DNA from: Nitrospinaceae bacterium
GTDB lineage: Bacteria > Nitrospinota > Nitrospinia > Nitrospinales > VA-1
DNA: 64,000 bases
NCBI GenBank assembly: GCA_021604505.1
Contig: BQJC01000001.1
Span: 248,001 to 312,000 of the forward strand
Direction of reading: 5' to 3'
The notes under the pieces are model-generated. The model had not been told where the DNA came from. It saw only the letters and a program-made list of their open reading frames with translations, and did not search any database. The translations under genes and the position numbers were made by a program. Of this stretch, positions 45,162-53,791 are shown piece after piece. Within the stretch, counting starts at the first letter, position 1, and each line of letters opens with the position of its first letter.

Positions 45162-45923
45162 ATGAAAAAGACTCAAGCATTCGCGATGGCACTCGCTGCC
45201 ACACTGACTTTCCTCAGTGCCGGAACCAGCGGCGCCTTTGAAGGAGGAACCTCCTATTACAATTATTATGAAAATAAACACGAAATGGGGAAGCGGTCTC
45301 CGATGCATCGATATCATTGCCCCGGTGGAAACGATGTGCAATCCAGTCAAGATGGATACAAAAATGGCGTCTCCATCGGCACGCAGGGTTGCAACAACAG
45401 CACGACCATTGATCAATTCGGGCATTACAACAGAAGCGAATCCTTTCAGGATGGCTTCAGGAACCGCGCCAGCACTTTCCAATATGGAATCACTAACAAG
45501 AACACAACGGACCAGGCCGGCTACCGAAATTCGGCCAGCACATTTCAGTATGGGGACACGAACAAGGGACAAACCGTCCAGCGGGGTTACCGAAATCGCG
45601 CTTCCATGGACCAGTATGGCGATTTTCAGTGGGGTCAGATCATTCAGGACGGTAAAAGGAATAATGCCCGTATGGACCAGGCAGGGAACTACAACGTTGG
45701 CTTGATCCGCCAGGGCGGACAGGGCTCCAGAAACTGGGCCGGACTGACCCAGGACGGTAACGTCAACGCCGGTGTTATTCTGCAGACGGGGGAGGTAAAT
45801 GAATCCGATCTCCTTCAGAACGGAAGCAACAACGTCGCGGTGGTGGCCCAGTCCTCCAATGCAAACAAAATGAACGTCCTTCAGGATGGCAAGGGCAACA
45901 TCACCATCCTCAGTCAGGATTGA
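45162..45923 (+). CDS. Large secreted curlin-repeat (CsgA-like) protein
   Basis: 253 residues from the ATG at 45162 (AAAGGAG upstream); an ATG at 45117 is in the leader. Signal peptide (FAMALAATLTFLSAGTSGA-FE) close to that at 44209. About 17 half-repeats, e.g. TTIDQFGHYNR, ASTFQYGITNK, ARMDQAGNYNV, AGLTQDGNVNA, GVILQTGEVNE, ending MNVLQDGKGNI and TILSQD. The N-terminal Cys pair (YHCPGG, TQGCNN) has the same 23-residue spacing as in the smaller subunit. It is a candidate major fibre subunit. Confidence 0.87.
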   Translation: MKKTQAFAMALAATLTFLSAGTSGAFEGGTSYYNYYENKHEMGKRSPMHRYHCPGGNDVQSSQDGYKNGVSIGTQGCNNSTTIDQFGHYNRSESFQDGFRNRASTFQYGITNKNTTDQAGYRNSASTFQYGDTNKGQTVQRGYRNRASMDQYGDFQWGQIIQDGKRNNARMDQAGNYNVGLIRQGGQGSRNWAGLTQDGNVNAGVILQTGEVNESDLLQNGSNNVAVVAQSSNANKMNVLQDGKGNITILSQD

Positions 45924-45937
45924 ACAGCACCAATACA

Positions 45938-45975
45938 TTCAAGACCCGGCTTTTTGATTTTAGTCGGGTCTTGAA
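45938..45975 (+). terminator. Hairpin terminator after large curlin gene
   Basis: TTCAAGACCCG (45938-45948) pairs with CGGGTCTTGAA (45965-45975). The loop is T-rich. It may work in both directions. Confidence 0.7.
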
Positions 45976-45982
45976 AACGGCA

Positions 45983-46016
45983 CCGGGTTTTTTGGAAACC
46001 AATTCCAAAAGCCCGG
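45983..46016. terminator. Second hairpin, CCGGG...CCCGG
   Basis: CCGGGTTTTTTGGAA pairs imperfectly with TTCCAAAAGCCCGG, followed by TTTGC. Tandem to the previous hairpin. Confidence 0.5.
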
Positions 46017-46140
46017 TTTGCTATTGGATAAGAGAATCGTTTTGGTACTATAATGAACTCAAAAAACAATCAAATGGTTTTTACTTTAAGAGCCAGAGAA
46101 ACCTGTTTTTTCCCTGGAAACCAATGGGAGGATATTATTC

Positions 46141-46488
46141 ATGCCATCGGATGCCAGTAATAAAGAACGGTTTGTAGTGACCACCGGGCCAATCATCCCC
46201 AGAGTATTAGTCATTATTTTTTCCATCGCTCTCATTTGCTTTGCAGGAGCAATAGGAATGGTCGTTTATAAACAGGTTCCTGTTGAAATTTGGGGCATGA
46301 AAGTCGGATCCCAGAGGGTGGATAGCAAATCGAGCGACATCCCCTTTCTGGTCACTGAAGTCCAGCAATTGAAAGAACAGAGCCAACTACTGGAAAAGCG
46401 GCTTGTTAAGTTGCTCAAAGAAAACGAACTTCAAAAAATTCAGTTAGAAGAATGCAAGGGTAATATTTCTTTAAATTCAAATGATTAG
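46141..46488 (+). CDS. Single-TM coiled-coil membrane protein
   Basis: 115 residues. ATG at 46141 with GGGAGG upstream. One membrane helix (PRVLVIIFSIALICFAGAIGMVV) is followed by a short linker and a C-terminal coiled coil (VTEVQQLKEQSQLLEKRLVKLLKENELQ). No known family. A TATAAT at about 46049 could be its promoter; no sigma-54 site was seen. It sits between the amyloid genes and the caspase/SUMF1 gene. Confidence 0.65.
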   Translation: MPSDASNKERFVVTTGPIIPRVLVIIFSIALICFAGAIGMVVYKQVPVEIWGMKVGSQRVDSKSSDIPFLVTEVQQLKEQSQLLEKRLVKLLKENELQKIQLEECKGNISLNSND

Positions 46489-46875
46489 GCTGAAATCGTC
46501 CGGTATTTTCCGGGAATTTGCTCGTTTTGGCCCAATCATCCATTGGAATCCTGAATTTTATAAACTGAGGCAATTGATTTATTCCTGATGTGCTTTAAAA
46601 ACGTCTATTTGACGGCCTCAATTAATAGCCTATATTAGGTTGAAACGGTTTTACTCTGTTTGTAAAGGCTTTAAGGTTTTATTGCCTGGCCCATGGATGG
46701 TTTGCTAATTTGTGCGGACTAATCGATAGCGAGCTGGTTTGGAACAAACGTTTTTTCTCAGGAGTCTTTTTCTTCAATAGCAAAAAATCTTTTCTATTTT
46801 TTTAATTTGGAACAGTATTTGCTCTATAAATTACCGGGTGAGATAAGGAAAATTATTTAAATAATAGGTGAAAAA
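46489..46875. other. Intergenic region with weak sigma-54-like control elements
   Basis: No gene is apparent in 387 bases. The region contains CCATGGATGG (46691-46700), a half-dyad like those upstream of the other sigma-54 promoters, and the promoter-like element listed next. Confidence 0.5.
46808..46823 (+). promoter_or_regulatory. Possible sigma-54 promoter for the caspase/SUMF1 gene
   Basis: TGGAACAGTATTTGCT has ten bases between GG and GC and a good TTGCT, but A for C in the -24 box. The half-dyad lies about 110 bases upstream, as expected. Confidence 0.55.
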
Positions 46876-49800
46876 ATGAAACTCTTAACTGATGTAAGCA
46901 AATTCAGAAAAGCGAGTTTTTCCGGCCTATTTCAAAGAAGGCGGCGCCTCATATTACCTTATTCAAAATACCGTTCAATCTCGATCGATCGACCACAGGC
47001 TGAAAGAAAAGGGCGGTCCTTTGTATTGTGTATCTCTGTTTTCCTTGTAACCCTTTTTTCCTTTATTGCAGAGCAAGCGTTTTCAAAAGGCGGCATTGTT
47101 GCGGTACCCATCCAGGATGCAAAGGGTCAAGAGGTCATCCTTTATAAAGCCAGCTACGCCTTGGTCGTTGGAATTAGTGACTACACCGGAGATTGGCCCA
47201 GGTTGCCTGGGGTTAAGGATGATGTCAAAGCCGTGAAAGAGGTTTTGGAAGAAATTGGTTTCGAGGTGATCCTGGTTGAAAACCCCACTCGCAGAGAATT
47301 AGAAGCCGCCTACAAGGATTTTGTTCTGGATTATGGTTTGGATCCTGAAAACCGCCTGCTTTTTTACTACGCGGGGCATGGTCATACCCATAAACCCAGT
47401 TATGCCACCGATGATCCGGAAGAGTGGATGGGTTATCTCGTTGCCAGAGACGCCCCCAAAGCCAACAACAATCTGGCAAATTTTTTCGAACATTCGCTAA
47501 GCATGCGAACGGTTGAAAATTTAGCTTTGTCCATCGAATCCAAGCATGCAATTTTTATTTTTGACAGTTGTTTTTCGGGTTCGATTTTCGGACTCAGCCG
47601 CAGCATCCCCCAGGATATTCAGGAACGGGTGGCAAAGCCTGTCCGTCAGTTTATCACTTCCGGAACGGCCGACCAGGTGGTTCCCGATACCAGTATTTTC
47701 CGAAGGCAGTTTATCTCAGCGCTCAAAGGGGAAGCGGACAGAAATAAGGATGGGTATGTAACGGGTTCGGAATTGGGTCTGTTTCTTGAGGAAACGGTCA
47801 CCAACCTGAGCCGTCGATCCCAGACCCCGCGTTATGGAAAAGTCCTGAATCGATTTTTGAATAAGGGGGATTTTGTCTTCAACATTAACAAAGCCGATTC
47901 TCCTCAGATGGCTTCATTAAAATATGAAGACCTTATGGCATCCATCCAGCGTTTAACGGATGAAGTGGTTGCAAACAGAGGAGAACGCTCAAACAGGGTT
48001 AAAATTCATTATTCAAAATTAAAGGAGTTGGATAAATTCAAGGGATCTATATCAAATAATACCAAGATCAAACTCTGGAAAGATTTCATAACCTTGTTCC
48101 CTAAAAACAACCCTTATTTGGAAGAAGCCAAAGCGATCATAAAGAGCTTACGTAACGATCAGGCGCCTTCACCCCGGATAACAGAAACCATCGATCAAAA
48201 AATAGAGTCCCGCTTTGCCTCACTGATGGACCTGGAGCGGCAACCAGTATCTCCTGACAAAAAAATAGACGCCTGGATGGCCTTCGTGGGGGATTTCCCA
48301 AAAAATAATCCCAAGTTGGATTTGGCCCTGGCCAAATTAACCGAACTCAGGGCAGAGCAAAAACGTTTCGCCGAGGAGGAGGCCAGAATAAAAGAGCAGG
48401 AGCGCCTCGCTGAGGAAAAGAGATTGGCCGAAGAGAAAGCCCGGAGAGAAGAACAAACCCGCTTGGCAGAGCAAAAACGTCTTGCCGAGGAGGAGGCCAG
48501 AATAAAAGAGCAGGAACGCCTCGCTGAGGAAAAGAGGCTGGCCGAAGAGAAAGCCCAGAGAGAAGAACAAGCCCGCTTGGCAGAGCAAAAACGTCTTGCC
48601 GAGGAGGAGGCCAGAGTGAAAGAGGAGGAGCGTCTCGCCGAGGAAAAGAGATTGGCCGAAGAGAAAGCCCGGAAAGAAGAACAAGCCCGCTTGGCAGAGC
48701 AAAAACGTCTCGCCGAGGAGGAGGCCAGAGTGAAAGAGGAGGAGCGCCTCGCCGAGGAAAATACGCGTCAATTCCCTCCCTCTGAAGGGTTGGAAGTTGC
48801 CCGTAGGGAACCTGGAATCCCCAGGGATTTTTCGGATCCCTTGACAGGCAATGAAGGGATGATATTCATCCCTGCCGGAAAATATTTTTCAGACAAATCC
48901 CATTCACCGGAGATGCAGTTGTTACATGCCTTTTATATGGATATCAACGAGGTGACGCAAAAAGATTTCGAGCGGGTGATGGGAAAAAACCCATCCCGGT
49001 TTAAGGGAGAGAACCGTCCCGTCGAGAAAGTGACCTGGAACGAAGCGAAGGAATATTGTCATCGAATCGGGAAACGTCTGCCGACCAGCGAAGAGTGGGA
49101 AAAGGCGGCCCGTGCGGGCACCTCCAGCATTTTTTACTGGGGCAACCATTTAGGAAAAAACCATGCGAATTGTCCTGACTGCGGCAGTCGGTGGGATGGG
49201 GTGGAAACAGCCCCTGTAAGGAGCTTTGCCCCCAATGCATGGGGTTTGTACGATATGGCGGGGAACGTCTGGGAATGGGTGAACAAAACCCATGATGGAA
49301 AATTCAAGGTCCTCAGAGGAGGATCCTGGATGGATGACTCCAGCTTTATGAATCCCGCGGAATTTTATTTTATCATGCCGGATAATCGCAGCGGAGATAT
49401 TGGGTTCCGGTGTTCCAAGTCGGAAGGGGCAGCGGTAATTTCGGAAAATGAACCCTCCGCAAACCCAGAATTTTTTAAAACAGATCCGGAACCCCTCGTG
49501 GAAGAAAAAAGTATAACACCCCATCGCCAGGGGGAATTTGAAGTTGCCAGTAAGGAGCCTGGAATGCCGAAAGCTTTTTCGAATTCATTGACGGGGCATG
49601 AGGGCATGATATTGATCCCGGCTGGTAAATATGCTTTCGGCGAGCTTGGTACGCAGAAGATAAAGGTGTTAAATGCTTTTTACATAGATGCGTACGAAGT
49701 GACTCAGAAAGCCTACCAGAAGGTGATGGGAGCCAATCCTTCCCGGTTTAAGGATGAGAACCGCCCGGTTGAGAAAGTGACCTGGGGCGAAGCGAAGGAA

Positions 49801-50172
49801 TATTGTCATCGAATCGGGAAACGTCTGCCGACCAGCGAAGAATGGGAGAAGGCCGCCCGGGCCGGAACATCCTCCGAGTACCACTGGGGGACGGAGCTGG
49901 GGGCAAACAAGGCCAACTGCAATGATTGCGGCAGTGAGTGGGGTGGGCTGAAAACAGCGCCTGTCGGCAGCTTCCATCCAAATGCCTGGGAATTGTATGA
50001 TATGGCGGGCAATGTTTGGGAGTGGGTCGACGAACCCTATGGAGACGGTTTTAAAGTTTTGCGCGGCGGATCCTGGATGGATGATTCTAGTTTTGTAAAG
50101 TCCTCCGGCTCCTACTTCTTGAAGCCCGACAACCGTAGCGGTGATATTGGATTCCGGTGCGCAAAGAATTAA
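46876..50172 (+). CDS. Caspase-like (C14) protein with coiled coil and two SUMF1/FGE domains
   Basis: 1098 residues. A membrane helix or signal (about 48-68) precedes a caspase-type peptidase domain with catalytic His168 (YYAGHGH) and Cys232 (IFDSCFSG). A helical linker follows, then about 150 residues of highly regular charged repeat (AEEKRLAEEKARREEQ). Two formylglycine-generating-enzyme-type (SUMF1, C-type-lectin-like fold) domains end the protein at about 665-855 and 905-1095, each with RPVEKVTW, KRLPTSEEWEKAARAG, DMAGNVWEW and VLRGGSW and ending GFRC. The domains are about 60 percent alike, so duplicated. Likely a signal-dependent protease whose SUMF1 domains bind or present ligands. The repeat block can cause copy-number changes or assembly error. 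Confidence 0.85.
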   Translation: MKLLTDVSKFRKASFSGLFQRRRRLILPYSKYRSISIDRPQAERKGRSFVLCISVFLVTLFSFIAEQAFSKGGIVAVPIQDAKGQEVILYKASYALVVGISDYTGDWPRLPGVKDDVKAVKEVLEEIGFEVILVENPTRRELEAAYKDFVLDYGLDPENRLLFYYAGHGHTHKPSYATDDPEEWMGYLVARDAPKANNNLANFFEHSLSMRTVENLALSIESKHAIFIFDSCFSGSIFGLSRSIPQDIQERVAKPVRQFITSGTADQVVPDTSIFRRQFISALKGEADRNKDGYVTGSELGLFLEETVTNLSRRSQTPRYGKVLNRFLNKGDFVFNINKADSPQMASLKYEDLMASIQRLTDEVVANRGERSNRVKIHYSKLKELDKFKGSISNNTKIKLWKDFITLFPKNNPYLEEAKAIIKSLRNDQAPSPRITETIDQKIESRFASLMDLERQPVSPDKKIDAWMAFVGDFPKNNPKLDLALAKLTELRAEQKRFAEEEARIKEQERLAEEKRLAEEKARREEQTRLAEQKRLAEEEARIKEQERLAEEKRLAEEKAQREEQARLAEQKRLAEEEARVKEEERLAEEKRLAEEKARKEEQARLAEQKRLAEEEARVKEEERLAEENTRQFPPSEGLEVARREPGIPRDFSDPLTGNEGMIFIPAGKYFSDKSHSPEMQLLHAFYMDINEVTQKDFERVMGKNPSRFKGENRPVEKVTWNEAKEYCHRIGKRLPTSEEWEKAARAGTSSIFYWGNHLGKNHANCPDCGSRWDGVETAPVRSFAPNAWGLYDMAGNVWEWVNKTHDGKFKVLRGGSWMDDSSFMNPAEFYFIMPDNRSGDIGFRCSKSEGAAVISENEPSANPEFFKTDPEPLVEEKSITPHRQGEFEVASKEPGMPKAFSNSLTGHEGMILIPAGKYAFGELGTQKIKVLNAFYIDAYEVTQKAYQKVMGANPSRFKDENRPVEKVTWGEAKEYCHRIGKRLPTSEEWEKAARAGTSSEYHWGTELGANKANCNDCGSEWGGLKTAPVGSFHPNAWELYDMAGNVWEWVDEPYGDGFKVLRGGSWMDDSSFVKSSGSYFLKPDNRSGDIGFRCAKN

Positions 50173-50558
50173 AAATGGAATTATTCTTGGCAAGAAAGAA
50201 GCTCGAACAACAACCAAAACGCTCTTTGCCAGGCCTTCCTATCAGATCGTCGGTTCTCCAAGTCGATTCCTGCAGTCAAATTCCCACCTTCAAAGAAACC
50301 CAGGGGCCGTCATTTGAAAATTAGCCTTCAGTCGATTTGGGCGACTGGCCGGTTATTCTTTTGTATGCTCTATTTTTAATTCCGTGATCCTGAAACAGGC
50401 CTGCCAGAATTCGTTTTGCTGGTATTTGATTCAACCACTGACCTATCGGGGGTGATGCAGATCAAGCCTTGTACTGAACAGGTTGTTCTGTTCCTTGATC
50501 GTTAAAGAAACAACCCCAAAGCATCTCATCTTGGGAAGATGCTTTGGGGGCAGTGGAG
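50173..50558. other. Intergenic region after the caspase gene
   Basis: No convincing gene in these 386 bases. The dyad GAACA...TGTTC at about 50476 and the terminator at 50514 are the only structures seen. Confidence 0.4.
50514..50549 (-). terminator. Hairpin terminator of DUF4399 gene
   Basis: CCCCAAAGCATCT and AGATGCTTTGGGG form a 13-bp perfect stem around a ten-base loop. Read on the minus strand it is followed by TTGTTTCTTT. Confidence 0.8.
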
Positions 50559-50969
50559 TTATTCTTTTACCACGATGGTGATCGCGGTAGTGAGAGGTGG
50601 TTTTACCGGGACATGATTCCCGTCCGCAAAAATTGCCTGCAGTGTATGAAGACCTGGGCTTAAATTTATCATTTTGCAGTGCGACCCATCTCCCATATGA
50701 ATGTGACCTTCTCCTTTTGGTATAGTCTGGCTCAAATCCTCGGGTTGTGGAATATCAATCAGGATATGATGGTGCCCCGCACCGGGATTGACCCCCATTT
50801 TCGCGGGTTCGACTCTGATATGGCGGGTTTCGAAACAGACTTCAACGGGGGAACTGACGGTGGAGTTGGCAACGGGCTTTGTGATTTTTAAACTGGGAGT
50901 GCATCCAGCCAAATACAGGCCCATCAAAACGGTTGGAATAATCCAGGAACGATTGGAAGCTTTCATCAT
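50559..50969 (-). CDS. DUF4399 lipoprotein
   Basis: 136 residues. Lipoprotein signal (IIPTVLMGLYLAGCTPS). The mature part fits DUF4399, rich in His: GAGHHHILIDIP and GEGHIHMGDGSHC, and ending in a beta strand (LTTAITIVVKE). The His clusters suggest metal binding, perhaps copper, but no biochemistry is known. AAAGGAG lies seven bases before the ATG at 50969. It starts 54 bases after the CHASE2 activator stop on the same strand and may be in its operon. Confidence 0.85.
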   Translation of the reverse strand: MMKASNRSWIIPTVLMGLYLAGCTPSLKITKPVANSTVSSPVEVCFETRHIRVEPAKMGVNPGAGHHHILIDIPQPEDLSQTIPKGEGHIHMGDGSHCKMINLSPGLHTLQAIFADGNHVPVKPPLTTAITIVVKE

Positions 50970-51023
50970 ATGTCTCCTTTAAAATTATTGAAGAAAGGCA
51001 GACTATTATTTTGTCCCCTGCAG

Positions 51024-53765
51024 TTAAGACGGTTTTCCCTGATAACTCAGTTTTACCAATTCCCGAATAGCAGGATGGTATTGAGTGGGAATATTTTTTG
51101 ACCGTTTAAGGACTTCGTTGACAGCCTCAGTTTCATGGTTAAAGCCATGGACTGTTTTGATCAAATTATCATGATACTCCGCAATTTTCTGATGAACAAT
51201 TTTTTGACCCAGATGATCATTGGAAATTTCTTCCGCCACTTTTCCACGATCTAAATTATTTTTTACCAGCAATTCAAAGCAAATTCCCTTGAATCTGGAG
51301 GACACCGTGTTCCGGCTCATATTTAAATTTGCGGCAGTTTCATTGATCTCAAACTTATTTTCTCGAAGCGAACTCAATAATAATTCATCATCGACGCCCC
51401 CTCTTAACCTGGTCTTATTCTCTACGGGTGCATGAGAATCCCCTTGAGAGTCCAACCCTAAATCTTTTTCCTGGACCATGTCATTCATAGTGAGCGTGAT
51501 GCCGCGTTGAACAATATTTTCCAGTTCTCGAATATTCCCCTTCCAATCATGGTTCATAAGTTTTTTCATCGCTTGCTCAGAAACACCTGATAGGTTCTTT
51601 CCGTAAGCCTTTGAATATTTCAGGATAAAGTGCTGAACCAGAAAAGGAATATCCTCTTTCCTGTCCCGCAACGGAGGCAAAGTCACCGTAAGCGCATTCA
51701 ACCGGTAAAACAGGTCTTCCCTGAATCGGTCATTTCGAATCAGGTTTTCCAGCTTTTGATGGGTTGCGGCTACAACCCGGGTGTCGGTTTTTAATGCATT
51801 CCCGCCGATAGGCTGGACCTCTTTTTCCTGAAGAACCCGTAACAATTTAACTTGCGCATCTAAACTGGTGTCGCCAATCTCATCCAGAAAAATGGTGCCT
51901 TTATCGGCAAGAACAAATTTTCCTTTTTTATCGTTGATGGCTCCTGTAAAAGCCCCCTTTTTATGGCCAAAAAGTTCGCTCTCAATGAGATCTTTTGGAA
52001 TGGCCCCCATATTCACCGGGATGAACGGCTTATCCTTCCTTTCGCTCAGGGTATGAAGAGCCCGGGCAAACAGTTCCTTACCTGTTCCAGATTCACCTAA
52101 GATCAGTACCGGTGAGGGAACCGAGGCAAACTGTTTGAGAACCAGGAAGGTTTCAAGGATTTTCCGGTTTTGGGTCACGATTCCTGCATTCATGCATTCC
52201 TCGTGGATTTTTTCCATTTCTCCTTTGAACGTAGAGGGCTCGGCCAGGGAACCGACGTTCAGGTCACAAAATCTTTTTTCCAATTCCTCGTGTTCTTCCT
52301 GCAGTTTTAATTTTTGTTTAGTGATGGTTTCCAGTTTTGCCTGCAACTCATGGATTCGTTGATACTGAGTCTCCTCCAGCTTTTTTTCTTCAACCATACC
52401 TTCCTGCAAATCACTCAGCATGTTTAAAGTTTGCTTTAGTTCTTCCTCTTTTCCGGTCAACTTTTGTAAAACACGGGCGATGCTGGATTCGATTTGCTGT
52501 TTTTCAATTAATAACTCATCGGAATATTTTTTCTCCACCGTGGACTGATAGACAGAAGCGAGCAAACTGGTTATCACAATAGTGAGAATGGGTAAAAACA
52601 GTTCGAGAATGACTCCAAAGTAAAATAAAAAAATTCCTAAAACCACATACCCGCCCGCCAGAATAAAAACCGCACTTATGGTTCGAACGTACTGTCGGGA
52701 TATCAGCATTCGGGAAGTTGCGAAGCTCAACAGAAAAATCATCAGGACGTTGAAAGCCGGAGTGGTTTCGCGGAGAAAATTTCGGGTCAACAGGGTGTTG
52801 ATAATGTTAGCGTGGATACCGGGGCCGGGGAAATTTCTTTCCAGGGGAATGCTTTTTATATCGCTTCCGGATAAGGTGTTTGCGATTAAAATTATTTTTC
52901 CGGTCAGGTCTTCAATCCCTTCCGAGGGAGCCGCTTTTTCATCGGATAAAACAGAAGCAAAGGAGGCATGCTTGAAAGTGTCCTCCCATTTGCCGGCAAA
53001 GTTGATGAGCATCTGCCCCTTGGAATCGACAGGAATGGATAAATCCGTAACTGCTTTTTCGCCAGGAAGGCTGACTCCCGGAACGATTAGAGATGAACCT
53101 GTGAATCGGATATTTGAATGAGGGACTTTCAAAAAATTAAGGACGGTTTGAAATGCCAGGGAGGGGAGAAGTTTTTCCTGATGGCGAACCACCAGCGGGA
53201 CGCGTCTCACGATCCCGTCAATATCGCGGTTGGTGGCAATATGGCCCAGCCCTTCCGGACGCATTAGTTCAGGCAAGGGGAATATGGAGTCTTCCGACGA
53301 AAAAAGATTCTTTTTAGTCCCGGAGGCCAAATGATCTTCCCATAAATAAGACGAACCGGGCTTTTTTTCTGAAAGCAGAAGATCGCTTTCAGAAAGGCTG
53401 ATAGCAACCGGAAACACAACATTTCCTATATCGCGGGAAGCGGACGCCAGAAAGGCATCTTTTTCAGGGGCCTGAGGGTGTGCAAACAAAATATCATAGG
53501 TGACCACCGCGGCTTCAGCATCCTTTAAAAACGCAAGCATTTGCGCATGAATCGACCGGTCCCAGGGCCAGTTCCCGTATTTCCTGGCGCTGGCATCATC
53601 CGCATCGATCATAACCAGGGAAGAAACAGTATCTATTTCCCCCCGGAATGCGAACCGCATGTCTATCGTTTTTAATTCCCAGGATCGGAAAAGATCCCCG
53701 GCTAAAAAAAACAACGTCAGGGTGAGTCCTGCTCCGCACAGACCTATCAGGAAAAATTTCTTCAT
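51024..53765 (-). CDS. Membrane-bound CHASE2 sigma-54 activator
   Basis: 913 residues from the ATG at 53765 (TTG at 53783 would add six). One N-terminal helix, then a CHASE2-type extracytoplasmic sensor (about 35-335), three further membrane helices (about 338-405), and a coiled coil. It ends in an AAA+ sigma-54-interacting domain with Walker A GESGTGKE (about 557) and GAFTGA (about 604), and a Fis-type HTH (INETAANLNMSRNTVSSRF). CHASE2 senses small molecules outside. Most sigma-54 activators are cytoplasmic, so a membrane-anchored DNA-binding version is notable. It is the strongest candidate for the dyads at the sigma-54 promoters nearby. Confidence 0.9.
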   Translation of the reverse strand: MKKFFLIGLCGAGLTLTLFFLAGDLFRSWELKTIDMRFAFRGEIDTVSSLVMIDADDASARKYGNWPWDRSIHAQMLAFLKDAEAAVVTYDILFAHPQAPEKDAFLASASRDIGNVVFPVAISLSESDLLLSEKKPGSSYLWEDHLASGTKKNLFSSEDSIFPLPELMRPEGLGHIATNRDIDGIVRRVPLVVRHQEKLLPSLAFQTVLNFLKVPHSNIRFTGSSLIVPGVSLPGEKAVTDLSIPVDSKGQMLINFAGKWEDTFKHASFASVLSDEKAAPSEGIEDLTGKIILIANTLSGSDIKSIPLERNFPGPGIHANIINTLLTRNFLRETTPAFNVLMIFLLSFATSRMLISRQYVRTISAVFILAGGYVVLGIFLFYFGVILELFLPILTIVITSLLASVYQSTVEKKYSDELLIEKQQIESSIARVLQKLTGKEEELKQTLNMLSDLQEGMVEEKKLEETQYQRIHELQAKLETITKQKLKLQEEHEELEKRFCDLNVGSLAEPSTFKGEMEKIHEECMNAGIVTQNRKILETFLVLKQFASVPSPVLILGESGTGKELFARALHTLSERKDKPFIPVNMGAIPKDLIESELFGHKKGAFTGAINDKKGKFVLADKGTIFLDEIGDTSLDAQVKLLRVLQEKEVQPIGGNALKTDTRVVAATHQKLENLIRNDRFREDLFYRLNALTVTLPPLRDRKEDIPFLVQHFILKYSKAYGKNLSGVSEQAMKKLMNHDWKGNIRELENIVQRGITLTMNDMVQEKDLGLDSQGDSHAPVENKTRLRGGVDDELLLSSLRENKFEINETAANLNMSRNTVSSRFKGICFELLVKNNLDRGKVAEEISNDHLGQKIVHQKIAEYHDNLIKTVHGFNHETEAVNEVLKRSKNIPTQYHPAIRELVKLSYQGKPS

Positions 53766-53791
53766 CGTAATCGTAAGATCCAAGGTTCGGG

